The notes below the pieces were generated by a model that had not been told where the DNA came from, did no database searches, and saw nothing but the letters and a program-made list of their open reading frames with translations. Both the position numbers and the translations under genes were made by a program. 64,000 nt of DNA from Nemania diffusa (lineage: Eukaryota > Ascomycota > Sordariomycetes > Xylariales > Xylariaceae): positions 2,170,001 to 2,234,000 of the forward strand of contig JBBPUQ010000004.1 in the NCBI GenBank assembly GCA_038501195.1. Direction: 5' to 3'. Positions 38,341 to 49,961 of the stretch are shown in pieces (position 1 is the first letter of the stretch; every line of letters begins with the position of its first letter).

Positions 38341-40326
38341 TTAGATGTCCATGGGCACATCACCGTCGCCTAAGTAAACGAGCTGCGACCATACTCGCCA
38401 ATGGAGCAGTCCCATGTGTGCTAGGCGGGTAGCCATATCTTCTACACCACCCTCTTCACGGGTTCCTCGGGTAGAGCTGTCCCGCTCACCGTCACGGATG
38501 CTGTCCCGTGAGGTGTCCCACGTCCGATTGGGTCCTTGTAGACGACCGCCGGTAGCGACCGAGAAGAGGCTAACCCCGGTCAGGCCTTTGAACTCCTTGA
38601 CACGTAGCTGCAGCTCTGCCCGCAAGCGGTCGCGAAAGACCCCCTCCACAACCTGGAAAAGCGGTGAATATGACGTCCTCGAATCATCAGTCGGTGAACC
38701 CAGGTCGCCCACGTGTGTATCAAGGCTCCTCTCGAAATTTCCGAGCATATCCGTTGGAGCATTCGTAAACCGGAAAATTTGAAGCGCCAAAGAGTCGTTC
38801 ATCGCCTTCCACCTTGATGTACTACGCGAGCTCGTTGCAGACCCTTGTACTAAGGCTACGAGCGAATCATATAGGTCTTGTGACCGATTCCTCAACTCCT
38901 CTGGTGTTTTGACTGTTGGGATGTTAGGGATGATAAGAGACGAGCGAGGAGAAGAGTGGGTAGAGCCAGCAGAGCTGAAGACCATGCTTGATGGCCGCGA
39001 AGTGGGCGCATTGAAGTTGAACTCGCTCCCCTCATCCTCAGTCCTGACACTAAGAAACCCGGAAGCGTCGGAGAGAGGTGTAGCTAGATACGGTGACGGA
39101 ACAGCATTTGCAGCCTCGAAATGCCACAGATTTCTTCCCGCTGCTTCATACGCTTCGTATAGTCGCATGCATACTTCTAGATTGATCGCATCCAGTATAT
39201 CGCAGCGAAGTTTGGTGATCCGTTCTTCGTCGAAGAGAAAAGTGCTAGGTAGATTTGGATACTGTCGAGCACTGGACGGCATTATCATGCTGATCAGCTC
39301 CTCGAAGAATACTGCCATGTCCCCAAATGCCTGCACTGAGGTCGCATTTTGCACTGCGTTGAGCTGCGAGTACCAAGCCTGGGCAGACTGAGTGTCGACC
39401 TTTCCGTCTCTCATCTTTTTAAGGAAGAAGCGCTGCTCGAAGTGCACAGTATCCTCGATCAGGATAGGCCGTAAACACCGGATTTGGTGGTTGGCGACGT
39501 CTAGCTTCATGGCCTCCAGGACACTTAATAGATTGCGCAAGCCTTGCACAAGCTCTCCCATATTATTTGTGCGGTTGCCATTTGTTAGCTGGGTGTACAT
39601 TTGGTCTACCCACTCGTCTCTCATAGGGGCGCAATGGGATTTGAGGACCCCGGATAACCAAGATGCCAACTTCTCTAGATCGGCCATACCTCTGCTGAAT
39701 TGCTGCATGATCAGTTCTACGTTAAGCCCCTCATCTAGGCAGAGACGGTCTCTTGCTGGCACAAGTGTCTGTATGATTTCTTTGACCGACTTCAGTAATA
39801 ACGGTAGAGACCAGTCTTCGCCGTTCCCGTACTGCTGAATGAAGCCGTCTCTGTCAGTAATGAATTGTTGCAGTTGGTCGCGCAGGGTATCCCAAAATTG
39901 ATCGGCCTTATGTTGCTTCCTCCTCCCCTTTTCTCCATCTAGATTAGGTCGAAAATGAAGCTCAGGATCGAAATTGATATCATGGCGAAGCCTTGGGTTG
40001 TGGATGATTTTGGCAACGTCCAATTCGCTCAAAGTGGCCTTAGTTACTGGTGGTTCTAGAGGACGTGCGGTCGGTTCCGGAGAGCTGCGAGAAGAATGCT
40101 GAAAGGGATTTCGATTGAGCCCATTTCGGCCAAGCCCATTGTCGCGGGGTGTGCTGCGTCGGCCAGCTTTCCTGTACTGCTCCTCATCTTTGGATTGGGA
40201 GCTTTCCGTCTGGTTGGTGGGCTTTTGAATCTGATCATCGTGGGGGCTGGGAATGGCCTCCGACATCCGCCTGGCAGATTTATTGTCGATCCCTCCACTC
40301 TCAATCCCGCTTCCTTGGTCGTTCAT
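38341..40326 (-). CDS. SOK1: TCP11/Sok1-family protein
   Basis: A single exon of 661 aa. The true ATG is at 40326; the open frame extends nine codons further only through a non-ATG codon. A charged, Ser/Gln/Asn-rich N-terminus of about 100 residues precedes the TCP11 domain (KATLSELDVAKIIHNPRLRHDINFDPELHFRPN; ADQFWDTLRDQL; ARDRLCLDEGLNVELIMQQ; VANHQIRCLRPILIEDTVHFEQRFF), which runs nearly to the end and is interrupted by a Ser-rich loop around residues 430-480. Yeast Sok1 suppresses loss of protein kinase A, and mammalian TCP11 acts in cAMP signalling of sperm, so a role in cAMP/PKA signalling is inferred. The C-terminal MATRLAHMGLLHWRVWSQLVYL motif is intact. It converges with the nuclease gene across 5 kb. 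Confidence 0.88.
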   Translation of the reverse strand: MNDQGSGIESGGIDNKSARRMSEAIPSPHDDQIQKPTNQTESSQSKDEEQYRKAGRRSTPRDNGLGRNGLNRNPFQHSSRSSPEPTARPLEPPVTKATLSELDVAKIIHNPRLRHDINFDPELHFRPNLDGEKGRRKQHKADQFWDTLRDQLQQFITDRDGFIQQYGNGEDWSLPLLLKSVKEIIQTLVPARDRLCLDEGLNVELIMQQFSRGMADLEKLASWLSGVLKSHCAPMRDEWVDQMYTQLTNGNRTNNMGELVQGLRNLLSVLEAMKLDVANHQIRCLRPILIEDTVHFEQRFFLKKMRDGKVDTQSAQAWYSQLNAVQNATSVQAFGDMAVFFEELISMIMPSSARQYPNLPSTFLFDEERITKLRCDILDAINLEVCMRLYEAYEAAGRNLWHFEAANAVPSPYLATPLSDASGFLSVRTEDEGSEFNFNAPTSRPSSMVFSSAGSTHSSPRSSLIIPNIPTVKTPEELRNRSQDLYDSLVALVQGSATSSRSTSRWKAMNDSLALQIFRFTNAPTDMLGNFERSLDTHVGDLGSPTDDSRTSYSPLFQVVEGVFRDRLRAELQLRVKEFKGLTGVSLFSVATGGRLQGPNRTWDTSRDSIRDGERDSSTRGTREEGGVEDMATRLAHMGLLHWRVWSQLVYLGDGDVPMDI

Positions 40327-41330
40327 CTCGAAAAATGGCCTACTTAATAACACAGGCTATCCTCGAGAGCGGGCTCCAAATCAAGTTCGACCTGCAGTCG
40401 ACTGGGGTAGGGCGAGATTTTAAATCAAGGTGAGCGTACAACGGGGTGCTTAGTGGCTTAAGACTATCCCGGGATGTGCAGTTACTACGGGGTTACTTAA
40501 GTCAGTCCCGGGGGTTTTCATGGGATGCAAACAGATGAGGTGCTGCGTTATCGGACGAGTGGTCTCGTGAGTTCAGCCGGGTATTTGCAGACTTTGTGCG
40601 AGCGTTGTTGCCTCACTACGTTGGAGGTAGCCACGAAGGTATAATAGACCAGGCCAAGTTTGCTGGCTGAAGGTATCATGCAGAGGGGACTTACTTGTTC
40701 GGCCCTGATTGAGCAGAATCAAACGGCTGCTGCAGGTCGAGCTGGCAACCTGACAGCTCAGAAGAAAATGGATGTTTGCAGAAGGAACGAATTCCTTGTC
40801 TACTACCCGACTTCCCGTCTAAAAGGTCCAAAAGAAAAGAGCGTACGGGGTGAGAACGGCGAGAACAAAGATGGCGGTGCTCACAGCTGCGAGAGAGAGA
40901 CAATGTAGCGTACAAGGGAAACAGGGCAAAGGCGGGAGGTACGGGGGGGAGGCAAAGGATTATAAGATTTAGATTTAATAGGGATGCGTACAAAGTCTGG
41001 TCTGAGTGAGAGAAAGATAGATAATGAGCGTCGGGGTGGCCCTTCATGTGAACAACACCACGTTATTAGTAAAATGAGCGAATAGGCGAATACACCGGGG
41101 AAGCGGATTCGCAGACTAGTGTGAGGTGTCTAGTGTGTACATTAAGAGACAACCCTAAGATGGGAAGGGTGGTTGCCAGGGTACCAAGCTGGTACCTGGG
41201 AGGCGCCTGGGAGGAGGCGTCTGGGAGGAAGACGTCTACAGTATGTAGGTACGGAGCGTCAAGTATCAAGTATCCAGTATCAAGGGGGCAACATGTTCCG
41301 GGGAAATTTGCAGAAGGGGAGAATACATGC

Positions 41331-41356
41331 CATCCATCCATCCATCCATCCATCTA
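41331..41356. repeat. (CATC)n microsatellite
   Basis: About six CATC units in a row. The Asp-Gly-Trp-Met frame on the opposite strand is a translation of this repeat. Confidence 0.85.
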
Positions 41357-44300
41357 CATCTGTACCTAGCAGTCAGTGTGGGCCGCGACGATTCCTCAAT
41401 GCACGAGGCGCGCTACTGTACTGAGTACGGATGCATCCACACACCAACGCCCAAATTGCCATTTTTGGTCGACGTCTAAGGTTGGCGTGAGGTTGCAGTG
41501 CCTAGAAAAGCCAACTATATAACGACGAGTGTGGCTAGACTGGGGCCTCGCTGGGCCTCGCTGGGGTGGACGAGTCCGGCATTGAACCCAAAACGCACAG
41601 CTGGAACCGCCGCTGGAACCACGCTTGGGTGTATCTAGGTACCTCCGAGGTAGGTCTGCGCGGTCTAGGAGGTCCAGGTACAGTATACCCTCTCCCGACC
41701 CGGCCTACACCTTAGGCATCCCTAGTCATGTTTATTGTGGTGCACCTGGCAGCATTGGCAGTTGATTGTACTGCGAGTCAAGTGGTACAGCTCTAGGTGC
41801 CTTAGGTACTGTGCCTGCCCATCTGCCCTACTGCAGCGTGCTACTATAAGAGGTAAGTACCTACCTGCGTACATGTTCCTAGGGAGCCCTAGACACCTGA
41901 AGACGCCAGGGGCGGCCCTACTTCTGGTGTGTGCTTGCGAAGTAGTGAATCAATCTTTGGTGTGTCTTGCCGCATCTTGCTGCTCGTCTGCACATCCTTT
42001 TATGACTTGAGTCTTGGGTGCATAGTACCTAGGTTGTTAACCGGTGAACTTATTGTGGTTGGGGTTGCCACCCTGGACTAATCCCCTTACTTACAAAAGG
42101 AGGGCCAGAATACCTTTGTTATCGATTAAAAATTCGAATAGGATGGAAGTGTGGGTTTTTACAGAGGTATGTATGTACCTACTTTAGGTAGGCTTCCTAA
42201 CAGGTAACCTAGGAATATTGAAGATACTAAGGTACTGTATGTAGGTCCCAGGAGAAGAGGAGGCGGTCACGGGGCCGGAGACAGATCAGCATATGTAATG
42301 GTGGAGTGGTTTAACTTTTTTTTTCCTGTTACCGGTGCTCGTATGATAATGATAGCGCATCTGCGCGCTGCAGAGTAGGTACTGTAGGTATGCGTACTGC
42401 GTAAACCCATTCTCCTCCCACATGCCACACGAATGTTGGTACGCAGTACTCTGATCAAGTGAGATCGGCATACCCGTACTGAGCACCGTCTACAGGGATA
42501 AAGTTCTGGTTTCTGAGCGCGGTGAGCATTTGAAAGGGTACGGGTACTTCAAGTTGTTGTACACGTATCTAGGGCTATGCTGCTACGCTATGCAATGTAA
42601 TACCTACGCGTACCTCCCTTAGAACACCCTAGGGCCTGCTGTGACTATTGTCCATTTTGGTAGTAAAATAGGGATGTCTTGGTGCATAGTGCAGCTAGTC
42701 GTGAACGGTAATTGCGCCTTTCCTGCAGCTCTGGGTGGTCCAGGGCCAGTCGATAGCCCGTCTCGCATGAAAGTGAAAAATACCAAAAAAAAAAAAACCT
42801 AAAAAAAAAACCTGCCTAGGTAGAGTCATAATAGGTGTGCACAGCATAGGCATTTTGGAGTAAACTGGAAATAGAGCAGGCATCCGAATAGGTGAGCTAG
42901 TACATAGTAAAACGGAAGCATGTAAGTGAGTAGTTGTATCTAACACGTGTAAGAGGTGGTACCCAGGCGTGTACAAGCAGTAGTAGTGTAGTGGGCTATG
43001 TGTTGGGTTCCTTTGTGTTGGGCACAAAGCACAGTTACACTTCACACTCCCCCAGTTCATTCAATTAAGCGTTGAGGGGTTAGTTGCGGAATCGCAAATT
43101 TGAATCATCGTGCGCAGAGCGCGCAGAACGGCCTGGCGCTCGTGTGCTGCGTGCGATGCATAGTTCTGAGAATTTGAGTGGTGCGGATATTCGGCTACAA
43201 TGAAGATGAAGGTGGTGAAGCAGTGCATCTGACTGGTCTGGCTGCACGCCTCCACGCCTCCACGCCTCATCCTCCGATGGCGGTCTTCCTTTTTAACAGA
43301 CCCGAGCCACGACATCTCTGGTCTTACATGTTTGTGGTGTACTGTATGGCCTCTGCGATGCCGCTCCCTCGGCTGCCGACAGCGACCTACCTACCTATAA
43401 GTGAAGGAAGCGGCTGTTGAGATGGCGGTATGCAATCATATGCGTAGGCACTTACATGGAGCTCCAAGATCGGGTGGTGTGTCGTATGTACGGTGGATGT
43501 TCCTCTGTAAGATACTACCCACGTAGTAGCACGAGTGCTCATCCAAGCTACGTACCTAGTAAGAGAAGGCACTGAAGAGAAGCGCATTAGGTGTAGTAGA
43601 TCCTTACTTAATACACCTATAGGTGCCTGCTAATAACTGCGGGAGACAGTGACATGGACCCTTTGATGAGATGGAATTAGTGCCATAACTAGGGGGCTTT
43701 TTCACGGTTGCGTGGCGCTCGATATAGTAAGGGATGTTTTGGGTTCTGGAAACATACACACTGAGTAGTGCGGTGTACTTTTGCCACAGTGGGTGTTGCT
43801 CTGGAATTTACACTCCCAGCCCTCTGTGAACTTGTAGTCCTGATAATATGTAGGTGTCTCTGTCTCTCTCGGCCACCGATCTGTGTTGGACAAGTGCCCC
43901 TCTTCCCTTTTGTTTCACCCCACGCAGAAGTTTCCATCGCTTCGGGACTGCCACAACAGCCATCGTCTGGTGTAAGTTGTAAGTAGGCATGTTGTATACT
44001 GGAGAGAAACCCTGGGCTCGGCCTACGTATCAACGTGAACGCTAATCGCAAACATTATTGTCGTGTAGCACCTTACGTACTGTACACAAGATACCTACTT
44101 TACTTACATGTGTATTATAAAGACCGGTAAGAACCTCACAATACCTGTTTCTGGTCTACATACACTACGTACATACATACATACCGCCTAGTCTATGTAG
44201 AGGTCCCTGCATGATGCCCATCATCTCAAATACTAGTGTATGGTTCGTACGCTAATAAGGTTGTCTGTATGTAGGCATGTAGAAGAAATCATGGTTGCAT

Positions 44301-45409
44301 CTCCACTATCCTCGTGGTGAAGTATTGTGGTGTGCCAGCGTGCACTAGGCTACTGTCGTGGTGACCGCCATTCCCTGCAGGATGCCGAGTCATGCGTTAC
44401 CTAACCATCAGCCAGTAACATCGACTTATCAGCTCAAGGAAGATTTTGTGCAGTAATACCGATGCAACCGCCAGTGTTTCTTTTGTATCGGTGGGGTCAT
44501 TTAGAGTCCACATCTTAAATATCAATAATCGAACAACCATTGCTCCATTGCTACCTACCCTCTTCAATGTGGTGTGAGTGCACACCTTACTCTACAATAG
44601 AAGCAATAAGTATAAGATGTGACAGTGGCTGGGGGCCACAATGTAACTCAGGTGGGTGGTTCAGCTACACCCTTAGGGTACTACCTTTATAGTTGGGAAG
44701 AGGTATCACTATCTGGAACAAAATGTCTTTGTACGTGGAGATGTTCAAACTCACTCTGTACATCAGGGATGATTATACTACCTATCAGCATCTTCCAAGG
44801 CACTGGCGGCCTTACCTTGCACATAGCAAGGTAATGAAACAAGACATTGCGAGATCTATGCCATACGTTTGTGAGAGATCAGTGTTGTTGTGGTTGTTTG
44901 TTGCAAAATGAAATGAGGGCCTATGATACTATATCAATTTGTGCAGTATTGAGCACCTGTATCACAGTGTCTCGGACTTCAAATGTTCAAACCAAGCAAA
45001 AACAAAAACAAAACCACCCAGTGTAATGAGTTATAGAAACACCACTTTGTGCATCACTCACTGATTTGTATGAAGGAATAACATACTGACCTAATAGTAT
45101 TCTTTACTAAGGAGCGTGCAATAGTAATCACGTTGGTGTTAACCACCCAGGTATTCGGAGTAAATTATCCTTCATGTACTGAACAAGATTCATGCTAGGT
45201 ACCGGTAGGTACTTACTATGTTTGTCTGTAGCTTCAGCCACAATGTGCCTCAAGAGTGTTTGTAAACCTTTGCTGATTTGCGAAAACATTACTATGGATA
45301 GACAATAATGTCGCTAGTACCGAGATGAGATAAGCATCCTAATTTCAATAGCCTTGTTAGGTGGGCGGCTAGTGCAGGCACAAGGGGTAGAAAGTGAGGC
45401 AAAGGATAC

Positions 45410-45436
45410 TACCTAACCTACCTAACCTACCTAACT
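45410..45436. repeat. ACCTA repeat tract
   Basis: Alternating ACCTA and ACCT units over 27 bases. It is among the longest of the dispersed ACCTA/TAGGT tracts in the window. Confidence 0.75.
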
Positions 45437-47364
45437 AATCTAGTTAGCATACTTGTACATACGATTGCTGTCTTGAAGCAATACCTAAGCATATGAAGAT
45501 TAACAGTGCTTAGAAATGCTGGTTTGATTTTGATGTTGAATAATGATTTCATAGGCAAATCTTATCGTTATGTAGCTGTTACACAATCCCTCATGCCGGT
45601 TTTTTTGGTGGCCACTCCGGGGCTTCTGTATCACCATTATCTAATAGGGCGGCTTATCTGGTGTTGGCAATGAAGAGTATCTTCGACGTACACATACTAC
45701 CAACCATATACTTTAGTGGTGTATGTACTGTAAGCACTTTAAGAGGATCATATTAGGGAGCTAGGATCTCATTGTTGGCTTCATAATACCCTTGCAATGT
45801 CGCAATGTCTAGATAGAAGAGCGACAGGTACCGACAAGGAAAGCGGTACAATATACCTAAAACTCGGATGGACCCGTACATGTAAAGACTCCCTGTCCGA
45901 CGGGAAACCAGCTGAAAATAGCAGTGCTCTCATTCGTCGCCTAACCTCTAACGTACTCAGCTGTTCCCAGCAATATTATTTGTGCGTGCGTACGTATGAA
46001 TAAAATAATATATAGTTGATTAAAACACCATCGCACTACTTTATGGGACAAATTAAATGAATAAATCAGGTGCATACCTAGTGTTAGCATATATCTGACG
46101 TTATGTAAGAGAAAGGAGCTGATGCGCTCGGTATTGCAGCAAGATACCTAGCTTATTTCCCGCCCTGCTCGATCTCCCTGTTCCCCACGCTCTTCACAAA
46201 CCTAACCCCCCATCATCTATGTATATACAGGCTATAGGCGATGACCGGAATTACTGCTCTCGTATGATCAAAGTCCGGCTCTACACTCATCAAGTCAGGT
46301 CAGCCGGCCCGCGCCTTCGGATGGGTAGGTGACTTTGATGATCCGTAGTCATCTGGAGTGCATGACACTGAGGTCTTAGCGGTGCACCCGTTGCGCTCAT
46401 GATATCTACAGTACTACTGTGTTTTTGCGTGCAAGAATCCGTGGGTTAATAATAGATGGCTAAAGCAGTAATATACTCGGGGCTTTGATTGCGTTAATGC
46501 TCTGACAAACATTGCGCCTTCGATCATAACTACTGTAACTGTTCTAAACACCTACCTCTATCTACTGCCACTATGCTCCTCCATCTGATGCCGCCGTATA
46601 CGCCGCTTTCGGTATGCCGCTCATCGTCAGCCTCGGACTATTTTCGTCGAAAAAAATCCCTCAGCCGCAGGAGGAGCGCATGCCTCACAAACTCCCTTCT
46701 AGAATTTCGACTGCCGAGGCCCCTTCGCTTCGTGTAACCGATGACTTCTGCAGTTTGGCGTATAAGTAGTATGACGTCGTTTCAGGCTTACCAAACATAT
46801 ACCCAGGAATGAAACAAGGGGGGTGGCTATACCCCTTCCTAACCTTATAATCCCAAACAGACTTGCGGCTCTAGTGTATTCTATAGCGCATCTAGAAGGA
46901 TAGGATAGAAGGTTTTGTATTAGTGCATGCAGATATTCAAAGAAAACGCTTACCGTATGTAGGTACTTGAATCGCATGAACATAATCTCGTGTGGTTGAT
47001 GACTGCAGATGTAGGACTCAACCAGTTACCTACCTAACCTATGTATACGACGATCACACCAAGATTCCATAAATCGAACCGTGCGACTTGGCATGGAATT
47101 ATGTATGCACCAATGCTGATCGTCACTTCAAGTCCGACCGAGCGCAGAGACAGCCAACCCCCTTGACTGCCCTTGTCCTTAACTCAGCGCCAGTATACCT
47201 GTTTAGCACGTTACTACATAGTAATATCGTCACGACAGAAGATGCATACGTATAGGATTCGTATCGTCCGTCGCTGTCGCCGTGCCGCTACATATACGCG
47301 TAGTCGGTCTCTACATAAGATTTCGATTGGCTAGGTATGCGCGCCACGGAGGATATCTGGTGGG

Positions 47365-48250
47365 CTAGCTAAACCTAACCTTGTTCAACTTCTCCATATC
47401 TAGAATACTTACTATCTGTGTGGTTCTTTCACATGCTCTATACACACATAGGGCTTTATCGATCGCGACATACGATAATGGAAGGGTCGGAATCGGATCA
47501 TATAGCGCCATTTTTCGCATTTGGTCATTGGCAACGAAGGATACCGACTCATAAACAAAGACAACACCCGGACGGCCATAAGCTTCGCGTCTCCAACAGC
47601 TGTATCTAGAATCCCTGTCCGTGGCTTGCATTAAAATCTCGCAAAGATTGTGTAAATTTGATAGGTACAGCATTCGGGCCACCATATTGACGAGCTGGAA
47701 CAGCGTATCGCGGCCGTGTTGATCGTATGATGGAGTCAGCAGACTCGTTGGATTTGATGATAATCTCGGTACAACCCATGGTGATGTTACCAAGCAGATG
47801 GTCGCATGCTTCGCTCGTCTGGGAAGGCCACGAGGCTGGATTTACCCGACGCGGGAGGTCCAGCTTCGAGAAGCATGATTCTGCTCTGATCCCTACGCTA
47901 TAGAGTCCAGAAGTAATATCTACTATGCCGCCACGTTTTGACACGGCTTTCAGCCTAGGATCGATCTCCTCGGGACACAACCCCAGATTCGCATCAAATC
48001 GCCGAGCGTTTTCGGGATCCACCTTTGGCATAAATCATCTGAAGCTTAGCTGTTGCGTGGCCCAAACCAACCGGAAAGCTGTTACGCAAGGCGATATCAA
48101 TGTAACGGTCTTCCACAGAAATACTGCCAAGACCCAACTCGGGTAGACGAGAAATTTGATCACCGTAAAACATGCTATCCGGATGCAAGGTGTCTACGCG
48201 ACGCTCCAGGCGGTTTAAGCAGCTACCATACGAGCTGTGCGTAGAGTGCC
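47365..48250 (-). pseudogene. Probable relic of a protein-coding gene, unrecognised
   Basis: Minus-strand frames continue one another through frameshifts. One reads ISRLPELGLGSISVEDRYID (about 48085-48150) and carries on to GHATAKLQMIYAK. After a shift, VDPENARRFDANLGLCPEEI and DPRLKAVSKRGGIVDITSGL follow (about 47900-48025). Another shift gives MLLEAGPPASGKSSL at about 47833-47877, a Walker-A-like GxxxxGKS, followed by a stop. A third frame runs to 47365. The residue mix looks coding but no plausible introns join the pieces, so I read it as a degraded gene, perhaps of an NTPase. Its family is not recognised. Its 5' end abuts the KSH1 3' end. Confidence 0.35.
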
Positions 48251-48354
48251 TTCACGATTCCAATCCGAATATGTCTTTTTCAGAGAGAGCCCAACCAAAA
48301 CTCCTTCGCGCGCCCCTTTCCCCCGCTATTGAAATCAACCATGAGAGTGATGAA

Positions 48355-48792
48355 TTAGGTACCAATAACCATAGAGACCTAAACGTCGAATTGTCAGTCT
48401 TGAGGTCAGAATAACTTCGTGGGATAGTTGCGAGGCGCCCGTCGTACCGCCATGAACACGCAGCATAGGCTTATGTATGGACTCAATCGCTCGCCTATCC
48501 GTGCAGCCTTCCAGAATATTCCCATCAACCTGTACTCGCGATCAGTCCAGTTCTGCCCAATGCGCCCGTTTCGAGTCCGAGCCCTGTCTTTTGCTTCGGC
48601 CTTTGCTAGTTGCAGATAACGTACCCCTGCTTATTGCGATCTAGTATTGTCGGGAATAGGTTGTGGACGTATGCGCTCGTGCAGATGAGGAGGAGGATCA
48701 CGAGCAGCAGACTCTGGAAGTTGAATAGCGCAGACTAAAACAATCAGTTAGTAAGGTAGCAAAGAAAATGTAGGTAATGTATTTTATACCAT
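48355..48792 (-). CDS. KSH1: KSH1/TMEM167 (kish) Golgi membrane protein, four small exons
   Basis: Coding exons 48792-48790 (only ATG), 48734-48625, 48529-48448 and 48378-48355 give 72 aa, the same length as budding yeast Ksh1. Introns: 48735-48789 (55 bp, CTAAC and TTTTAG), 48530-48624 (95 bp, GTACGT donor) and 48379-48447 (69 bp, GTACGA donor, CTGAC branch). The product starts [20 protein letters not shown] (first membrane segment). The family signature [20 protein letters not shown] follows and leads into the second membrane segment, ending in VSMVIGT. Kish proteins act in the early secretory pathway at the Golgi. The match to the family across all three splice junctions makes the call strong, although no single exon forms a notable ORF. 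It is divergent from TAF13. Confidence 0.93.
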
Positions 48793-49374
48793 TTTATGAG
48801 GTCGCCAAGAGCTAGAATGAAGAGCAGTCGGTAGAGGATAGAAGATTCACAGTTGTGTTGTCAACAAGTTGTTATGTCGTAATCGCAGTGATGAGCTTCG
48901 ATGGTCCCAAAAGCCACCTACTAAGAGGCAGGTATTCTGTACTTAGTACTGGACACAGTAGTTTATCCGAGATTTAAGCCATTAGAGCGCTATAGTACCT
49001 AAAATAGGCCAGCCGGCCGGCAATAAGATATCAAGTAGGCCCCTTAGGTAGGTACCTAGATACCTAGGTAGTACGTATGATAGGCACCTAGCAGGTATGC
49101 TAGCTTCTAAATTAGTGGGGCCTCTACCTACCTAATATGTCTACTAGACTAGGTGTATCGACAACTCGCTAGGTTACTACGTAGCTTAGATTCAACATCC
49201 ACCTCTCAGCCTCGTCGTAGGTAAACCAACATTCGCAAATCCAACAACTCCTACCCGCGGTCTCAACAGTACGATATCATCAGCAAAAAAACCAACTAGG
49301 CTCTTAGAATACGCATGTGTTAAAATTGGTGATAAAAACACATCGGAGATCCGGCGCTCTCCTATTACGTCGAC
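48793..49374. promoter_or_regulatory. Divergent promoter region between KSH1 and TAF13
   Basis: 582 bases between opposed start codons. The middle (49044-49071) is a dense AGGTAGGT/ACCTAGGTA cluster with imperfect inverted symmetry. No open frame of interest. Confidence 0.65.
49044..49071. repeat. AGGTAGGTACCT inverted motif cluster
   Basis: TTAGGTAGGTACCTAG followed by ATACCTAGGTAG. Overlapping self-complementary units place an imperfect inverted repeat in the shared KSH1/TAF13 promoter. Confidence 0.7.
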
Positions 49375-49961
49375 ATGGAGCCTCGCGCTCGTGCTGGTAA
49401 GCACGTCGGCAAAGAGACCTTTAATCCTAAAGAGAGTACGTTATTCACTTTTGCCCTCCCCTCGAAGCATCCTTAGATGCCATAACGACGTTCTATTACT
49501 AACAATATTCCTTAAAATCAGTCTCCGCCCTCCTCTATGCCTACGGAGACGTCCGCGATCCTATCCCAGAGACAGTGCGCGTACTAGATGAGATTGTGAC
49601 GGAGTTTCTGGAGGGCGTGTGCTTCGAGGCGAGTCGGCATGCCCAAGTGGCAGGCCGGCAGAAGCTCAAGTTCGACGACTTCGAGTTCGCGTTACGACGC
49701 AACCCGCAGTACCTAGGCAAAGTCAAGGCGATGATAGAAAAACGACAGACCATTAAGGAGATGCGTAAGACTTTCAACCAGGATGACGATGCTCTTATGA
49801 AGGATATGGCGGCGAGGGACAAGGAAAAGGACGTGGGCAACGGAAAGCCAGAAGAGGATGAGCTTCTCGATCTCGACGACGACTTGGACCTCAAGGAGCT
49901 CGGTAATGAGACGGCGTCTCGCGGCTCCGGCGCGAAGAAGAGGAAGCTCGGCGCGAGATAA
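49375..49961 (+). CDS. TAF13: TFIID subunit 13 (TAF13, histone-fold)
   Basis: Exons 49375-49435 and 49522-49961 (intron 86 bp, GTACGT donor, CTAAC, TCAG) give 166 aa. Exon 1 encodes MEPRARAGKHVGKETFNPKE. Exon 2 opens with SALLYAYGDVRDPIPETVRV and LDEIVTEFLEGVCFEA, the TAF13/SPT3-type histone fold (about residues 22-95), with KLKFDDFEFALRRNPQYLGK closing it. An acidic stretch (DLDDDLDLKE) and a basic KKRKL end follow. TAF13 pairs with TAF11 in TFIID lobe A and contacts TBP. A start at the later in-frame ATG-like codon at 49575 would remove the first helix, so the spliced start is preferred. Confidence 0.92.

Larger units (their letters stand above)
40327..48354. other. 8-kb stretch without an intact gene
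   Basis: The left end is the Sok1 promoter. The rest has normal composition but is broken into short overlapping frames in all six readings. Simple repeats: (CATC)n at about 41331-41356, split poly-A at about 42784-42810, a CACGCCTC triplication at 43247-43270, and ACCTA units at 45410-45436. The ACCTA/TAGGT motif occurs many times. The only gene-like signal is the minus-strand relic at about 47365-48250. No tRNA or 5S rRNA was recognised by eye. Confidence 0.55.

Noticed and set aside
40327..40353. Nine-codon N-terminal extension of the Sok1 frame
   Set aside because: It depends on a non-ATG codon at 40353; the first ATG is at 40326.
47070..47095. GGTTCGATTTA on the minus strand as a possible tRNA B box
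   Set aside because: Flanking sequence cannot form the T arm or acceptor stem.
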